In this document: positions 9,140-18,906 of the stretch, in pieces
Layout of the letters: each line of letters begins with the position of its first letter
Position numbering within the stretch: the stretch's first letter is position 1
Source of the DNA: Fischerella sp. CENA71
Lineage (GTDB): Bacteria; Cyanobacteriota; Cyanobacteriia; Cyanobacteriales; Nostocaceae
Reading direction: 5' to 3'
Length of the DNA stretch: 64,000 nucleotides
Assembly (NCBI GenBank): GCA_024239075.1
Contig: JANBVI010000079.1
Location: 1-64,000 of the forward strand
Position numbers and translations under genes: made by a program
Notes under the pieces: generated by a model
What the model saw: the letters and a program-made list of their open reading frames with translations, nothing else
What the model was told of the DNA's origin: nothing
Databases searched by the model: none

Positions 9140-10069
9140 ATGCGTTATTCTCTTGCTAGCCGCACTACAGGCACTATACTAGGGGCTTTAATTGGGGAAA
9201 TTTTAGCCTTGGAAGGCGGGCAGATGCAAAAGTTTGCATCTAGCTATTGGCAAAAAATGATGATTATGGGTGCTGAGAGTCTCATCGAACTGGGTAGATT
9301 CGATTTAGATGATTGGAGAAAGCGTCAGCAACAATCAGGAATTATTATTGAAAACAATACACAGGCTTCACTACAAGTAATTTTGTCCACACTACCAGTA
9401 ACATTGTTTTTTCATGAACATAATGTCAAACTGCGACAAAACTTGCTAAATGTAGTCAAAATTTGGCATAGTAACCCACTTATAGAAGATTGGACTCTCG
9501 CAGTAGGCTATGCGATCGCTCAATCTTTCACAGAAAAACTTACTCCTGCTACCTTGATTCCGCAAATTATTGGCTTTTTGGGAAAAACACCCACATCTGT
9601 GCCACAGATTTTATTGAAATTACACAATTTATTAGAAAAACAAGCTGGATTAGAAATAATACAAGCTGAGTTCTGTACAGAAGAAAAGCTCTGTTATGAC
9701 CTAGCAATTGCTTTCTATTGCTTTGTTAGTAGTTTAGAAGACTTTCGCCTTTCAGTTTTACGAGTAAATAAAGTTAACTCGCCTTCGGTATATCTCAGTA
9801 TAATTACTGCTGCTTTATCAGGAGCCTATAACGCTACAACAGGCATTCCTGTCAGTTGGCGGTTTTTACTTACTAAAAACAGTCAGGCACAATGGCAAAC
9901 AACCGACTTACCCCAAATGATAAAATTAACAGATACACTTGTGGCTACTTGGTCAGGAGTGTATCATTCTACTTTGAACCAAGATGAAGTGAGAGCAGAA
10001 TGGCCTATAACTCTAAATTACGCTTCCCTAGAGGCGATCACAGCTCCCCGCGTCATTCGATTACGTTAA
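9140..10069 (+). CDS. ADP-ribosylglycohydrolase-like protein, probably catalytically dead
   Basis: A 309-residue protein. The N-terminus RTTGTILGALIGEILALEG resembles the first helix of the ADP-ribosylglycohydrolase (DraG/ARH) fold, and TAALSGAYNATTGIPVSWR near residue 240 resembles the family's C-terminal motif, in which an Asp-rich metal-binding sequence normally precedes the GALLGAYYG-like helix. Here that place reads KVNSPSVYLS, with no Asp, and the N-terminal acidic metal ligands are also not obvious. I therefore infer a non-catalytic relative. It lies 288 bp upstream of the PgpH-like gene on the same strand. The fold assignment rests on two short motifs. Confidence 0.6.
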   Translation: MRYSLASRTTGTILGALIGEILALEGGQMQKFASSYWQKMMIMGAESLIELGRFDLDDWRKRQQQSGIIIENNTQASLQVILSTLPVTLFFHEHNVKLRQNLLNVVKIWHSNPLIEDWTLAVGYAIAQSFTEKLTPATLIPQIIGFLGKTPTSVPQILLKLHNLLEKQAGLEIIQAEFCTEEKLCYDLAIAFYCFVSSLEDFRLSVLRVNKVNSPSVYLSIITAALSGAYNATTGIPVSWRFLLTKNSQAQWQTTDLPQMIKLTDTLVATWSGVYHSTLNQDEVRAEWPITLNYASLEAITAPRVIRLR

Positions 10070-10357
10070 TCTCACTTCTGAGTTGAAATAAGGATCGGGA
10101 ATTGGGAATCGGAGATCAGGAAGAAATTTTTATGAGTGGTGATGAAATTTTTTGATTGGCACTACCTTACTTATCGTCTGAAGTATAAACTATAAAAATT
10201 ATCTATTACAATAAATTAATTTTTAGTAAAAAAATATACTATCTAAAGGGAAAACATTAAAATGCAATTCGGATTCTGTAGGTAGCAATTGTGGCAAGCG
10301 GGCTTCAAGTGTTTTCCTCAAGGCAATTAATTAAGCAAGCAACTGCTGTCATAAACG

Positions 10358-12970
10358 ATGAAAACGCAGCCTTTTTTGCAATCGTTGACTCAGCGATTTA
10401 TTCACTGGAAGCGACTTTCCAAAGCCCTACACCGTTTACATTTATCGAAATCAACTGTGAAAGGCAAATATAACAAACAAAGAGCGCCACACTCAAAGGC
10501 AACTAATGGTTGTCTATTTAGAAAACCTGCTCCTGTTGTTTTCGTAATTGCAGTGGTGTCTCTGACTGGTGTAATGGGGCAAAAATTATACAACCAACCT
10601 CAATTAAAAATGGGTAGTAATGCACCAGAAACCATTCGAGCGCCCTACAGTAGCCTGATTGAGGATACAAACAAAACAGAAGCACGGCGCAAAGATGTTA
10701 GTAAAGCATTTGTGCCAGTGTTGATGGTTGATGAAGATATTAATCAACAAATCAAGCTTAAATTACAAAAACTTCTGGCTAGGGGTAATGAAATTCGAGC
10801 AGCTGCCGGTTCTTTTCCTTTTTTTGATACTTTTGTTTTGTCTATTTCTAGTCAGCGTTATCTGCGCTCCTGTGCTGACTCAGAATGGGAAGCCTTACTA
10901 GTAGCTTTAGAACATATCAATGAACAAAAATCAGGAGTATTAACTCAAAAATTTAAAAGCATTTTCATTAAAACAAAAGAACAAAATCAAAATCTCAATA
11001 CACCAAGAGTTGGAGACGGTGAAAATGCTTCCATACCATCACATCCAGATCGTACCTTGTCTTCCTCAAAGTCAAAGCCTTCTTTACTCCACGTTAATTC
11101 TGAACCGGAAGTTAAACCCATTGATCTGTTCAAAAGTGCAGAATTTACCCAAGCAATGGCAGAATTAGAAGCTTACCGTCTGAAGAGTTCTACACAGAAA
11201 TTGGTTGCACTCTTAGAGAAAGTTTCTCAAGCACGCCAAGGCTACAGCCAAGCTACGAAAAAGTTATCACAATTGCCGAGTGAAAACCCTCAATCTGCCT
11301 ACAAAACAACTTTGTTTCTAAATTTATCTGATGAAGACTGGGTAAAAACTCAAAAAGGGATTCACCAGAGTGCAGAACGGATTTTAGCTCAAGGTATCTC
11401 CCCAGGACTACCTCCTGCTATCTTACAAAATGCAGTCAATCTGCATGTGCATAACTTGGTACCAAAACAAGCAGAATCTTTTGCTCAGAAACTGCTGGTG
11501 GATGTTTTGGAACCGAATCTCAAACAAGATGAAGAACAAACCCAATCACAAGCAGAAAAGGCTGCTGCGGAAGTCAAGCCTGTAATTGTGGCGGTAGAGC
11601 AAGGTGAAATCATTATCCGCAAGGGCGATCGCATTACAAGTTGGCATTTAGATATACTGGAACACTACCATCTGCTACGTCGGGAAATTAACTGGCGGGG
11701 ATTGCTATATTTGGCGGGAACTGTCAGCGGTGGTGTGGGAATTTTTACTTTAGTTGAACGAAGTATTAAATATCGATGGCGACAAAGCGATCGCCTGTTG
11801 GTATTGTTACTAACTTTGAGTACACCTTTGGTACTCACGATGGGTACACCTTACACCACTTGGAGTGGTGTGGGTTTATTGCTGGGTAGCTTTTACGGTG
11901 CAACTGCGGGTGTGACAGTAGTAGGATTACTGATGATATTATTAGGCATGAGCCTAGAAATCAGTAAAGTATCGCTGTTCGCTGGTGCAGCTGGGGGATT
12001 TTTAGGCAGTTGTATGGCGCATCGGTTGCGATCGCGTGAGGAATTAGCACTTTTAAGTGTGGCGATCGCTTTAACTGAAGGTGGTGTTTACCTACTGGTT
12101 CAAATCTTCTTAGGTGCAGCTTTTGGCCCTTCTTTTTATGTTGTACTCAAAGAAGCTGGATTTTTTGCCTTGTCTGGTTTAGCTTGGAGTATTGTGGCAT
12201 TAGGATTAAGCCCTTATTTAGAAAAATTATTTGATTTAGTAACTCCGATTCGCTTGGCAGAACTAGCAAGTCCTAACCGTCCTTTATTAAAAAAACTAGC
12301 AACAGTTGCTCCTGGAACTTTTCAGCATACGCTATTTGTCTCTACTTTGGCTGAGGCTGCTGCCAAAGAATTAGGATGCAACATTGAATTAGTCAGGGCT
12401 GGTACATTGTATCATGATATTGGTAAAATGCATGACCCCCAATCCTTTATTGAAAATCAAATGGGGGGGCCAAACAAGCATGATACAGAAATCAAAGACC
12501 CTTGGCATAGTGCTGACATTATTAAAAGGCATGTCAGTGAAGGTTTAGCAATGGCAAAAAAACACAGTTTACCTTCCTCGATTCAAGCTTTTATTCCAGA
12601 ACATCAAGGCACAATGCAAATAGCTTATTTCTATCATCAAGCTCAACAGATGGCTAAAGAAGATCCGAGCTTGACAGTAGATGAGGCAGAGTTTCGCTAC
12701 GATGGGCCTATTCCTCAATCACGGGAAACAGGAATAGTCATGTTAGCAGATTCCTGTGAAGCAGCATTGCGATCGCTCAAAGATGCTAGTTGTGAACAAG
12801 CTTTGGCGATGGTTAACAATATTCTCCGCGCTAGATGGAAAGACAAGCAATTGGTAGACTCAGGGTTAACACGGGAAGAAATGACGAGAATTGCCGAAAT
12901 TTTTGTAGAAGTTTGGCAACAATTCCATCATAAACGTATTGCTTATCCCAAATTAAAGCCTGGGAATTAA
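10358..12970 (+). CDS. Membrane HD-domain phosphohydrolase, PgpH-like (c-di-AMP phosphodiesterase family)
   Basis: An 870-residue protein with the order N-terminal membrane helix (about 60-76), an extracytoplasmic 7TMR-HDED-type domain (about 80-440), seven membrane helices (about 445-630) and a cytoplasmic HD domain. The metal-binding motif is YHDIGKM with His686-Asp687, and PEHQGT and LADSCEAALRSL follow. This architecture is that of PgpH, which hydrolyses cyclic di-AMP and so influences osmotic and potassium balance in cyanobacteria and Firmicutes. The start ATG at 10358 lacks a clear ribosome-binding site; a GTG-started frame just upstream is out of frame and overlapping, so I ignore it. 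It is convergent with glgA. Confidence 0.9.
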   Translation: MKTQPFLQSLTQRFIHWKRLSKALHRLHLSKSTVKGKYNKQRAPHSKATNGCLFRKPAPVVFVIAVVSLTGVMGQKLYNQPQLKMGSNAPETIRAPYSSLIEDTNKTEARRKDVSKAFVPVLMVDEDINQQIKLKLQKLLARGNEIRAAAGSFPFFDTFVLSISSQRYLRSCADSEWEALLVALEHINEQKSGVLTQKFKSIFIKTKEQNQNLNTPRVGDGENASIPSHPDRTLSSSKSKPSLLHVNSEPEVKPIDLFKSAEFTQAMAELEAYRLKSSTQKLVALLEKVSQARQGYSQATKKLSQLPSENPQSAYKTTLFLNLSDEDWVKTQKGIHQSAERILAQGISPGLPPAILQNAVNLHVHNLVPKQAESFAQKLLVDVLEPNLKQDEEQTQSQAEKAAAEVKPVIVAVEQGEIIIRKGDRITSWHLDILEHYHLLRREINWRGLLYLAGTVSGGVGIFTLVERSIKYRWRQSDRLLVLLLTLSTPLVLTMGTPYTTWSGVGLLLGSFYGATAGVTVVGLLMILLGMSLEISKVSLFAGAAGGFLGSCMAHRLRSREELALLSVAIALTEGGVYLLVQIFLGAAFGPSFYVVLKEAGFFALSGLAWSIVALGLSPYLEKLFDLVTPIRLAELASPNRPLLKKLATVAPGTFQHTLFVSTLAEAAAKELGCNIELVRAGTLYHDIGKMHDPQSFIENQMGGPNKHDTEIKDPWHSADIIKRHVSEGLAMAKKHSLPSSIQAFIPEHQGTMQIAYFYHQAQQMAKEDPSLTVDEAEFRYDGPIPQSRETGIVMLADSCEAALRSLKDASCEQALAMVNNILRARWKDKQLVDSGLTREEMTRIAEIFVEVWQQFHHKRIAYPKLKPGN

Positions 12971-13026
12971 TTGTAGAGACGCGAAATTACCCTGCGGGAA
13001 CGCTAAAAGCGAACGCGTCTCTACAA
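12971..13026. repeat. GTAGAGACGCG inverted repeat between convergent genes
   Basis: TTGTAGAGACGCG (12971-12983) and CGCGTCTCTACAA (13014-13026) are a perfect 13-bp inverted repeat with a 30-nt loop, starting at the first base after the PgpH-like stop and ending 15 bp before the glgA stop. Related hairpins lie at 17028-17057 and 54703-54733. It may serve as a bidirectional 3' end for both genes. Confidence 0.6.
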
Positions 13027-13040
13027 GCCCAAAATTATGA

Positions 13041-14474
13041 CTAAGATTGCAAAGCTAAATCAGGTTGTTCCGCTTCTGGTTGTAGCTGTTCTTCTTCTTC
13101 AGGCAAGCCTAACATTGAACGATACAGTTTCACATACTGTTTAGTAGAGCGATACCAACTAAAGTCCTGACTCATGCCGCGTTTTTGTAAATCTTGCCAG
13201 TAATCTTTATATTGGAAGCCTTCCCAAGCGCGAACCATACAAGTGAATAAATCTAATGGTTCATAGCGGTCAAAACAATAACCAGTACCACTATGATGCG
13301 CGGGGACATGATGGGATACAGTATCCACTAATCCTCCGGTACGACGGACAATGGGTACGGAACCATAACGCAAAGCCATCATTTGGCTAATACCGCAGGG
13401 TTCAAAACGGCTAGGCATTAAGAAAGCATCGGAACCAGCATAGATCCGACGGGCTAGGGCATCATTATAAAGTAAATAGGTTTTCATGCGTCCAGGGAAG
13501 CGCGATGCCATCTGCCACAATTGGCTTTCGTAGTAGCGATCGCCTGTACCCAATACGATAAACTGGGCATCGGTATAAGACATAAACCGATCCAGAATAT
13601 TTAACACTAAATCAATGCCTTTTTGTTCTACTAAGCGCGTCACCATCCCCACTAAAAAGGCATTTGAGTTAACTTCTAAACCGACTTCTTCTTGTAAAGC
13701 AACTTTGTTCGCTTTGCGCTTATCGATGGTTTCGGTGGTAAAGTTTTGGGCAATATACTTGTCAGTTCCTGGATCGTAAACTTCTGTATCAATCCCATTG
13801 ACAATCCCAGATAATTTACCACTGATGAAGGACATTAAACCTTCTAAAGTTTCGCCATAGGTAGCTGTTTTGATTTGTTCAGCATAAGTCGGGGAAACAG
13901 TTGTCACCCTGTCAGCATATTGCACCGCCGCAGCCATGGTGTTGTGTCCTTGCATGTACCAAGGACACCAGGTAATTTTCTCTAAATACCAGCGCCACGG
14001 CCCTTGATATGCCAGGTTATGAATTGTGAACACACTGGTGATATCAGGAGACTGGTGCATCCAAACGGGAATCATACCTGTGTGCCAATCGTGACAATGA
14101 ACAATTTCCGGTTTCCAGTAATTCCAGCAAAACTCAGCTGCACCGTTGGCAAACAAAGTAAACCGCCAGTGTTCATCTTCTCCAGAGTAGATGCGGCGAG
14201 GCCAAAAAGCTGGGTGTCCAAATAGATACAGTGGCACATCAGTACCAGGTAGAACACTTTCGTAAACTGTAAAGTCCTGGAACATGGCATATCCATGCCA
14301 AATAGGGTCTTTGGGAATCTCCATTTTGTCTGGCAGAAAGCCGTAGTAAGGCAGGAAAATCCGCACATCATGCCCCATTTTTCTCAGGACTTTAGGTAGT
14401 GCGCCAACGACATCACCCATTCCGCCGACTTTTGCAACGGGAGCTGCTTCTGCTGCAACAAATAGAATCCGCAT
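13041..14474 (-). CDS. glgA: Glycogen synthase (ADP-glucose type)
   Basis: A 477-residue GT5 glycosyltransferase that extends alpha-1,4-glucan chains from ADP-glucose, storing fixed carbon as glycogen. The N-terminal [13 protein letters not shown] motif (Lys15) binds ADP-glucose; [24 protein letters not shown] and [18 protein letters not shown] are GT5 signatures, and the last holds the catalytic Glu. Cyanobacteria usually have two GlgA types; this one looks like the soluble-starch-synthase-related form, judged from its [13 protein letters not shown] segment only. The acidic, Gln-rich C-terminal 25 residues are variable. The gene is convergent with the PgpH-like gene. Confidence 0.96.
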   Translation of the reverse strand: MRILFVAAEAAPVAKVGGMGDVVGALPKVLRKMGHDVRIFLPYYGFLPDKMEIPKDPIWHGYAMFQDFTVYESVLPGTDVPLYLFGHPAFWPRRIYSGEDEHWRFTLFANGAAEFCWNYWKPEIVHCHDWHTGMIPVWMHQSPDITSVFTIHNLAYQGPWRWYLEKITWCPWYMQGHNTMAAAVQYADRVTTVSPTYAEQIKTATYGETLEGLMSFISGKLSGIVNGIDTEVYDPGTDKYIAQNFTTETIDKRKANKVALQEEVGLEVNSNAFLVGMVTRLVEQKGIDLVLNILDRFMSYTDAQFIVLGTGDRYYESQLWQMASRFPGRMKTYLLYNDALARRIYAGSDAFLMPSRFEPCGISQMMALRYGSVPIVRRTGGLVDTVSHHVPAHHSGTGYCFDRYEPLDLFTCMVRAWEGFQYKDYWQDLQKRGMSQDFSWYRSTKQYVKLYRSMLGLPEEEEQLQPEAEQPDLALQS

Positions 14475-14537
14475 GGTAATTTTTGCTTCCCCGAATTTGC
14501 CTACGTGTTAAAATTTACTTTGCTAAACTCACAATAA

Positions 14538-14607
14538 CAGTTATCAGTGACCAGTTATCAGTTATCAGTTACTCTTTGTGTTCACTGTTTACTGATAACT
14601 GTTAACT
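14538..14607. repeat. GTTATCAGT repeats with inverted copies
   Basis: Three direct CAGTTATCAGT-like copies are followed by the inverted ACTGATAACTG and GTTAACTG. The same module occurs at about 41905-41940. It fills most of the 137-bp space between glgA and hemC and shows no promoter I can define. Confidence 0.55.
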
Positions 14608-14611
14608 GAAT

Positions 14612-15583
14612 TTAAGAACCACGCTGGATCTCGGCAAAAATTTGATCCAAAATTTCCTGCGCTCCTTGTCCCCGCATTTGCTTGGCTAGTTGTGTACCTA
14701 GCTGTTCTGCGTCTTTGGTTTCGCCAGAAATTGTGTCTTTGACCACTTTTTGACCATCGACACTGGCGACAATACCAGTTAATGTTAGATTGCTACCATG
14801 AATTTCAGTATTAACACCGATGGGTACTTGACAACCGCCTTCGAGTTCCCGCAAGAAAGCGCGTTCTGCTAAACAGCGATCGCGTGTTTCGGGATGTTCA
14901 ATGGCTTTGAGCAAGGATATCAGCTCTGTATCTTCAGCGCGACATTCAATACCCAATGCACCTTGACCAACGGCGTGCAGGGAAATTTCTTTGGGGAGAA
15001 CTTGATGAATGCGATCGCCCATTCCCAAACGTTGTAATCCAGCTACCGCCAAAATCAAAGCATCATATTCACCTGCATCCAGCTTGGCCATGCGTGTGTT
15101 CAAGTTACCACGCACATCTTTAAATGTGAAATGGGGGAATTGATGTCGTAACTGGGCTAAACGTCGTAAAGAAGATGTACCAATCACCGCCCCTTCTGGC
15201 AATGTGTCAATTTGCTTGTCTTTGTGTTTTTCATGTACCACAAGCGCATCGGCGGGATTTTCCCGTTCTGTAATTGCTGCTAAAACCAAACCCTCTGGTA
15301 AGCGAGTCGGCAGATCCTTGAGAGAATGAACAGCAAAGTCAATCTCCTGATTGATCATTCCCAGTTCGAGTTCTTTGGTAAACAGTCCTTTATCACCAAT
15401 TTTGGCTAAGGCGACATCCAAGATTTTGTCGCCATGAGTCGCCATAGTGTGGACTTCAAAAGTAATATCTGGAAAGCTTTTTTGCAGTTGTTCTTGTACC
15501 CAATAAGTCTGAATCAGAGCAAGTTGGCTTTTACGAGAACCAATGCGGATTGTACGGCTCGGACTGGAAACCACTGATGTCAT
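14612..15583 (-). CDS. hemC: Hydroxymethylbilane synthase (porphobilinogen deaminase)
   Basis: A 323-residue enzyme that polymerises four porphobilinogens into hydroxymethylbilane for haem, chlorophyll and bilin synthesis. The N-terminus [18 protein letters not shown], the central [11 protein letters not shown] and [16 protein letters not shown], and the cofactor-binding loop with Cys251 in [12 protein letters not shown] (which carries the dipyrromethane) are all intact. The ATG at 15583 gives a start of typical length. It is transcribed in the same direction as glgA with a repeat-filled spacer between, so cotranscription is uncertain. Confidence 0.97.
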   Translation of the reverse strand: MTSVVSSPSRTIRIGSRKSQLALIQTYWVQEQLQKSFPDITFEVHTMATHGDKILDVALAKIGDKGLFTKELELGMINQEIDFAVHSLKDLPTRLPEGLVLAAITERENPADALVVHEKHKDKQIDTLPEGAVIGTSSLRRLAQLRHQFPHFTFKDVRGNLNTRMAKLDAGEYDALILAVAGLQRLGMGDRIHQVLPKEISLHAVGQGALGIECRAEDTELISLLKAIEHPETRDRCLAERAFLRELEGGCQVPIGVNTEIHGSNLTLTGIVASVDGQKVVKDTISGETKDAEQLGTQLAKQMRGQGAQEILDQIFAEIQRGS

Positions 15584-15823
15584 AAACCAATTATGTCAAA
15601 GGGCAGAGATAAATTCACTTCATCTAGACTACCGCAGTGGGTGACGTTCGGCGTTGCACTCTGCCCATAGCCATTAAGTTTCTTTTTTTAGCTTTACTTA
15701 TCTTTACAACTTTTGTGTTTGTATCCAGGATTAAAAAGACTATCGTAAGGTGGAAGCTTTAATTCTACAAATGCGCTAAGAATTAATTGCATAACTTTTA
15801 ATATTTATAGTGATTCACAATAT

Positions 15824-16831
15824 ATGAAACGTTCAGCCTGCCTCATCTTTAATCCAGTTGCAGGTCAGGGTGACTCTGAGCAAGAACTGGCACAGATTCG
15901 AGCTTTGTTAGAGCCAGAAATTGACCTAGATATCCACTTTACAACTGAAGAAATTTGTGCAGACCAACTAGCCCACGAAGCAGTAGAAAGGGGAGTAGAT
16001 GCCATCATTGCTTCTGGAGGAGATGGTACTCTCTCGGCTGCTGCTGCTGCTGTCGTGGGTAGTGAGATCCCGTTTGGAATTATTTCTCGTGGAACAGCAA
16101 ATGCTTTTGCTACAGCTTTAGGTATACCAGACACAATTGAAGGTGCTTGCAAAACCATCTTGCAGGGTGGAACGCGGATTGTAGATACTGCTACTTGCAA
16201 CGGTTATCCCATGGTACTGCTAACAGGTATTGGGTTTGAAGCAGAAACCGTGGAAAAAGCAGATCGAGAATCGAAAAATCGTTTTGGTTTCTTAGCTTAT
16301 ATCATAGCTGGATTTAAACAATTAAGTGAGTTACAGTCATTTGATGTCGAAATTGAAACTGAAGATAAAGTAATTTCCACTTGTGCAGCAGCAGTGACAG
16401 TAGCAAATGCTGCACCTCCTACATCTGTTTTAGCGCAAGGGCCAGCAGGACTGATTGTAGATGATGGATTTCTGGATTTAACTATAGTAGCTCCGGTGAA
16501 TAGAGCAGCTGCGATCGCAGCCACGTTTCATTTGTTTCAGACTGCTTCTGCGGGTAATCCAGCCGAAAGAAATGATATTGGCTACCTACGAGCTAAAAAA
16601 TTTAAAATTACAACTGATCCACCTCAAAAAGTTGTTGTTGATGGTGAAATTTTAGGGAAAACTCCAGTTGAAATTGAGTGTCTGCCAGCAAGTTTAAAAG
16701 TTTTCGTACCACTCTTGGAAGAAGAACTTCCGCCTCTAGAAAAATTAGAGGGATTACCTAACTTAACCATTCAGGTCAAACAAACTGAGAAACCTCTTGA
16801 TTTTGGAGTATTATCTCGCCCTCCAATCTAA
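15824..16831 (+). CDS. Diacylglycerol-kinase-like lipid kinase (YegS/BmrU family)
   Basis: A 335-residue protein with an N-terminal DAGK catalytic domain: CLIFNPVAGQG (residues 5-15), the nucleotide-binding SGGDGTLSAAAAA near residue 65, and GIISRGTANAFATALGIP. The C-terminal half is the beta-sandwich typical of YegS/DgkB-type kinases, with VDGEILGKTPVEIECLP at the end. It probably phosphorylates a lipid (diacylglycerol or a related alcohol); the actual substrate cannot be read from sequence. It is transcribed divergently from hemC. The ATG at 15824 begins just before the conserved strand. Confidence 0.88.
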   Translation: MKRSACLIFNPVAGQGDSEQELAQIRALLEPEIDLDIHFTTEEICADQLAHEAVERGVDAIIASGGDGTLSAAAAAVVGSEIPFGIISRGTANAFATALGIPDTIEGACKTILQGGTRIVDTATCNGYPMVLLTGIGFEAETVEKADRESKNRFGFLAYIIAGFKQLSELQSFDVEIETEDKVISTCAAAVTVANAAPPTSVLAQGPAGLIVDDGFLDLTIVAPVNRAAAIAATFHLFQTASAGNPAERNDIGYLRAKKFKITTDPPQKVVVDGEILGKTPVEIECLPASLKVFVPLLEEELPPLEKLEGLPNLTIQVKQTEKPLDFGVLSRPPI

Positions 16832-17700
16832 TTTTCACTTCATATTAAAAATTACTAAGATTCAAACAAAAGTACAACTACACTTTGTAGGGGTAATTAA
16901 TGAATTGCCCTTACTGTAAAAATTTGAATTTAGGCTGTTGTTTGGGGAGTATCCCAAATCTTTGAGTTTATTTTTAAACGCACCAGTTATACCATTTCAC
17001 TAAAACCTTGGTACAAATACAGGCTGTGTAGAGACGCTTCAAACAGCGCGTCTCTACAAATTTATATGGATCGTGATTAACGTGAAATGGTATTAGCTAA
17101 GGTAGGCGCAGAGAGAAGTTTGTAGGCGCGATAGCGACTTCCCGTAAGAGTGCGGAGGTTTTCTCCGTTAGCGTAGCTCCTCGCGCCAGCGAGGCTCAAA
17201 GCTTCGGTGGAATCGCAGAGGTTAAGCAGAGCGATTTCCTTTTGTGTTTTGAAAAAATTGGGATGCTCCCGTTGTTTGTGTAAGTCCTGATTCATCACTT
17301 GACTTAATTCTCTAGCCTTGCAAACCAATTATATTTACCCAAAATTTTTCAAATATCCTCTTAATATCAAGCTTAAATTGAGCTTTTATTTCACTATGAA
17401 TTTGGTGTTAAATTTACTTAAGCTCAACGTTCACAGTTTATTCGTACTATATTAATATTATTCAATACACCTAATAAAATTAGGATGTATAAAAGTATTA
17501 CTTGTATAAATTTTTAAATTAGAAACAAAAGAAAACCTACTGAGTTGATTATCAGAAAATAAATACTAAGTAGTATCGTCTTGGACGTTACTACATCTAG
17601 TCCAGTTACGTCTATTTACTAAATTTATACGTGTAACAAATCAATTAGTTATTAAAAATAATACTAACTAATTTCACTGGTTAGTAATTTAGCATTCAGA
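16832..17700. other. 869-bp spacer with a MITE-like element and GC-rich repeats
   Basis: Holds the 105-bp inverted-repeat element at 16989-17093 (listed separately). From 17100 to 17230 a GC-rich dispersed repeat follows (GATAGCGACTTCCCGTAAG, GTAGCTCCTCGCGCCAGCGA). A minus-strand open frame spanning 17077-17328 is largely made of this repeat and has no ribosome-binding site. 17330-17700 is A/T-rich leader for the kinase gene without a promoter I can define. Confidence 0.65.
16989..17093. repeat. MITE-like element with perfect terminal inverted repeats
   Basis: ATACCATTTCAC (16989-17000) and GTGAAATGGTAT (17082-17093) are perfect 12-bp inverted ends of a 105-bp segment. TTA stands at both borders (overlapping the outermost A/T), consistent with a short target duplication. 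Inside is a second hairpin, GTAGAGACGC (17028-17037) with GCGTCTCTAC (17048-17057), of the same family as at 12971 and 54703. No coding capacity. Confidence 0.7.
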
Positions 17701-18819
17701 ATGCACGATATGAGTCAGTATCTTCTCTCTCTAATTGGGATAACCCTTCGGAATCGTTACAAGATTATCAAACTTTTAGGGAGTGGGGGTTCTGGCGATA
17801 CTTACTTGGCTGTTGATTTAGATTTGCCAGGGATACCTTATTGTGTAGTTAAACATTTTAAACCGAAGGATCTAAATCCGACTCATGTGCCAATTGCTAA
17901 AAATCTATTTGCAAAAGAAGCAGAAGTTTTATATCAGCTAGGCGACAATCACAACCAAATTCCTCGCTTATTTGCTCACTTTGATGAAAATGGTGATTTT
18001 TATCTGGTTCAGGAATTTATTGATGGTCATGACCTAACCCAAGAAATTTCTCCAAATGTATGTTTAAAAGAAGATGTGGTGTTTAAGCTATTGGGGGAGA
18101 TTCTAGAAGTAGTGGTTTTTGTCCATCAAAATAATATTATTCATCGGGATATTAAGCCTCAAAATTTAATGCGACGACATAGTGATGGAAAAATTGTGCT
18201 GATTGATTTTGGCAGTATTAAAAAAATTGGTGGTTTGGGAATCAATGAGTTTGGACAAACTAGTGTCACGGTTGTTGTGGGTACTCCTGGCTATATGTCT
18301 AGTGAACAGAGCAAGGGTAAACCACAACTGTGTAGCGATATTTACGCGATTGGGATGATTGGTATTCAAGCTCTGACAGGATTAAAATCTGACCAAATAT
18401 CCAAAGATCCCAATACAGGAGAAATTATCTGGCGCGATCGCATCAGGGTAAGCGACAGTCTCGCAAATGTGATAGATAAAATGGTATGCGATCGCTCTAG
18501 TAAGCGTTATCAATCAGCATTAGAGGCTCTAGAAGCACTCATTATTGCTAGGGATTTATCTTTTTCTTCTTTTCGTGTGATTAAAGACAAAACCACTCAT
18601 CATAATTCTGCTATTGGCTATAAAAAAAATCTTTTACTTTGGGGAATGGGGTTTGGTGCTAGCACAAGTTTATTAATAATATTTATTCTTTATATATTTT
18701 TACAAACAAGTATATTTAATTTAAATCAACCTCCACACTTAATCAGGTTTATCAAACAGTTTTTTGAACCAGTTCCAGAAAATTCACAGAGTTTAAAAAC
18801 TGCCAAATCAGATCATTAA
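17701..18819 (+). CDS. Membrane-anchored serine/threonine protein kinase
   Basis: A 372-residue Hanks-type kinase. The Gly-rich loop is GSGGSGDTY (residues 27-35), the ATP lysine is Lys51 in VVKHF, the catalytic loop is HRDIKPQN (148-155), followed by DFGSIKK and GTPGYMSSEQ. The kinase domain ends near residue 275; a single membrane helix lies at about 312-335 (LLIIFILYIFLQT), with a short tail outside. The architecture is common in Nostocales. No sensor domain is present. The phosphate-binding-like gene follows 87 bp downstream on the same strand, which suggests a functional pair. A second in-frame ATG at 17710 is an alternative start; neither has a strong ribosome-binding site. Confidence 0.93.
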   Translation: MHDMSQYLLSLIGITLRNRYKIIKLLGSGGSGDTYLAVDLDLPGIPYCVVKHFKPKDLNPTHVPIAKNLFAKEAEVLYQLGDNHNQIPRLFAHFDENGDFYLVQEFIDGHDLTQEISPNVCLKEDVVFKLLGEILEVVVFVHQNNIIHRDIKPQNLMRRHSDGKIVLIDFGSIKKIGGLGINEFGQTSVTVVVGTPGYMSSEQSKGKPQLCSDIYAIGMIGIQALTGLKSDQISKDPNTGEIIWRDRIRVSDSLANVIDKMVCDRSSKRYQSALEALEALIIARDLSFSSFRVIKDKTTHHNSAIGYKKNLLLWGMGFGASTSLLIIFILYIFLQTSIFNLNQPPHLIRFIKQFFEPVPENSQSLKTAKSDH

Positions 18820-18906
18820 GATTTTCAAGTTTTTTGCATCTACCACTTCATCATTTCTGCCTAAATAGCGGAAATGTAATTTTAACAAACCAACAAAACA
18901 ATAGTC

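Noticed and set aside
10291-10473. 60-codon frame overlapping the start of the PgpH-like gene
   Set aside because: Out of frame with the long gene, no family resemblance; only the long frame has conserved domains.
17077-17328. 83-codon minus-strand open frame
   Set aside because: Mostly GC-rich dispersed repeat and one end of the MITE-like element; no ribosome-binding site, no family resemblance.
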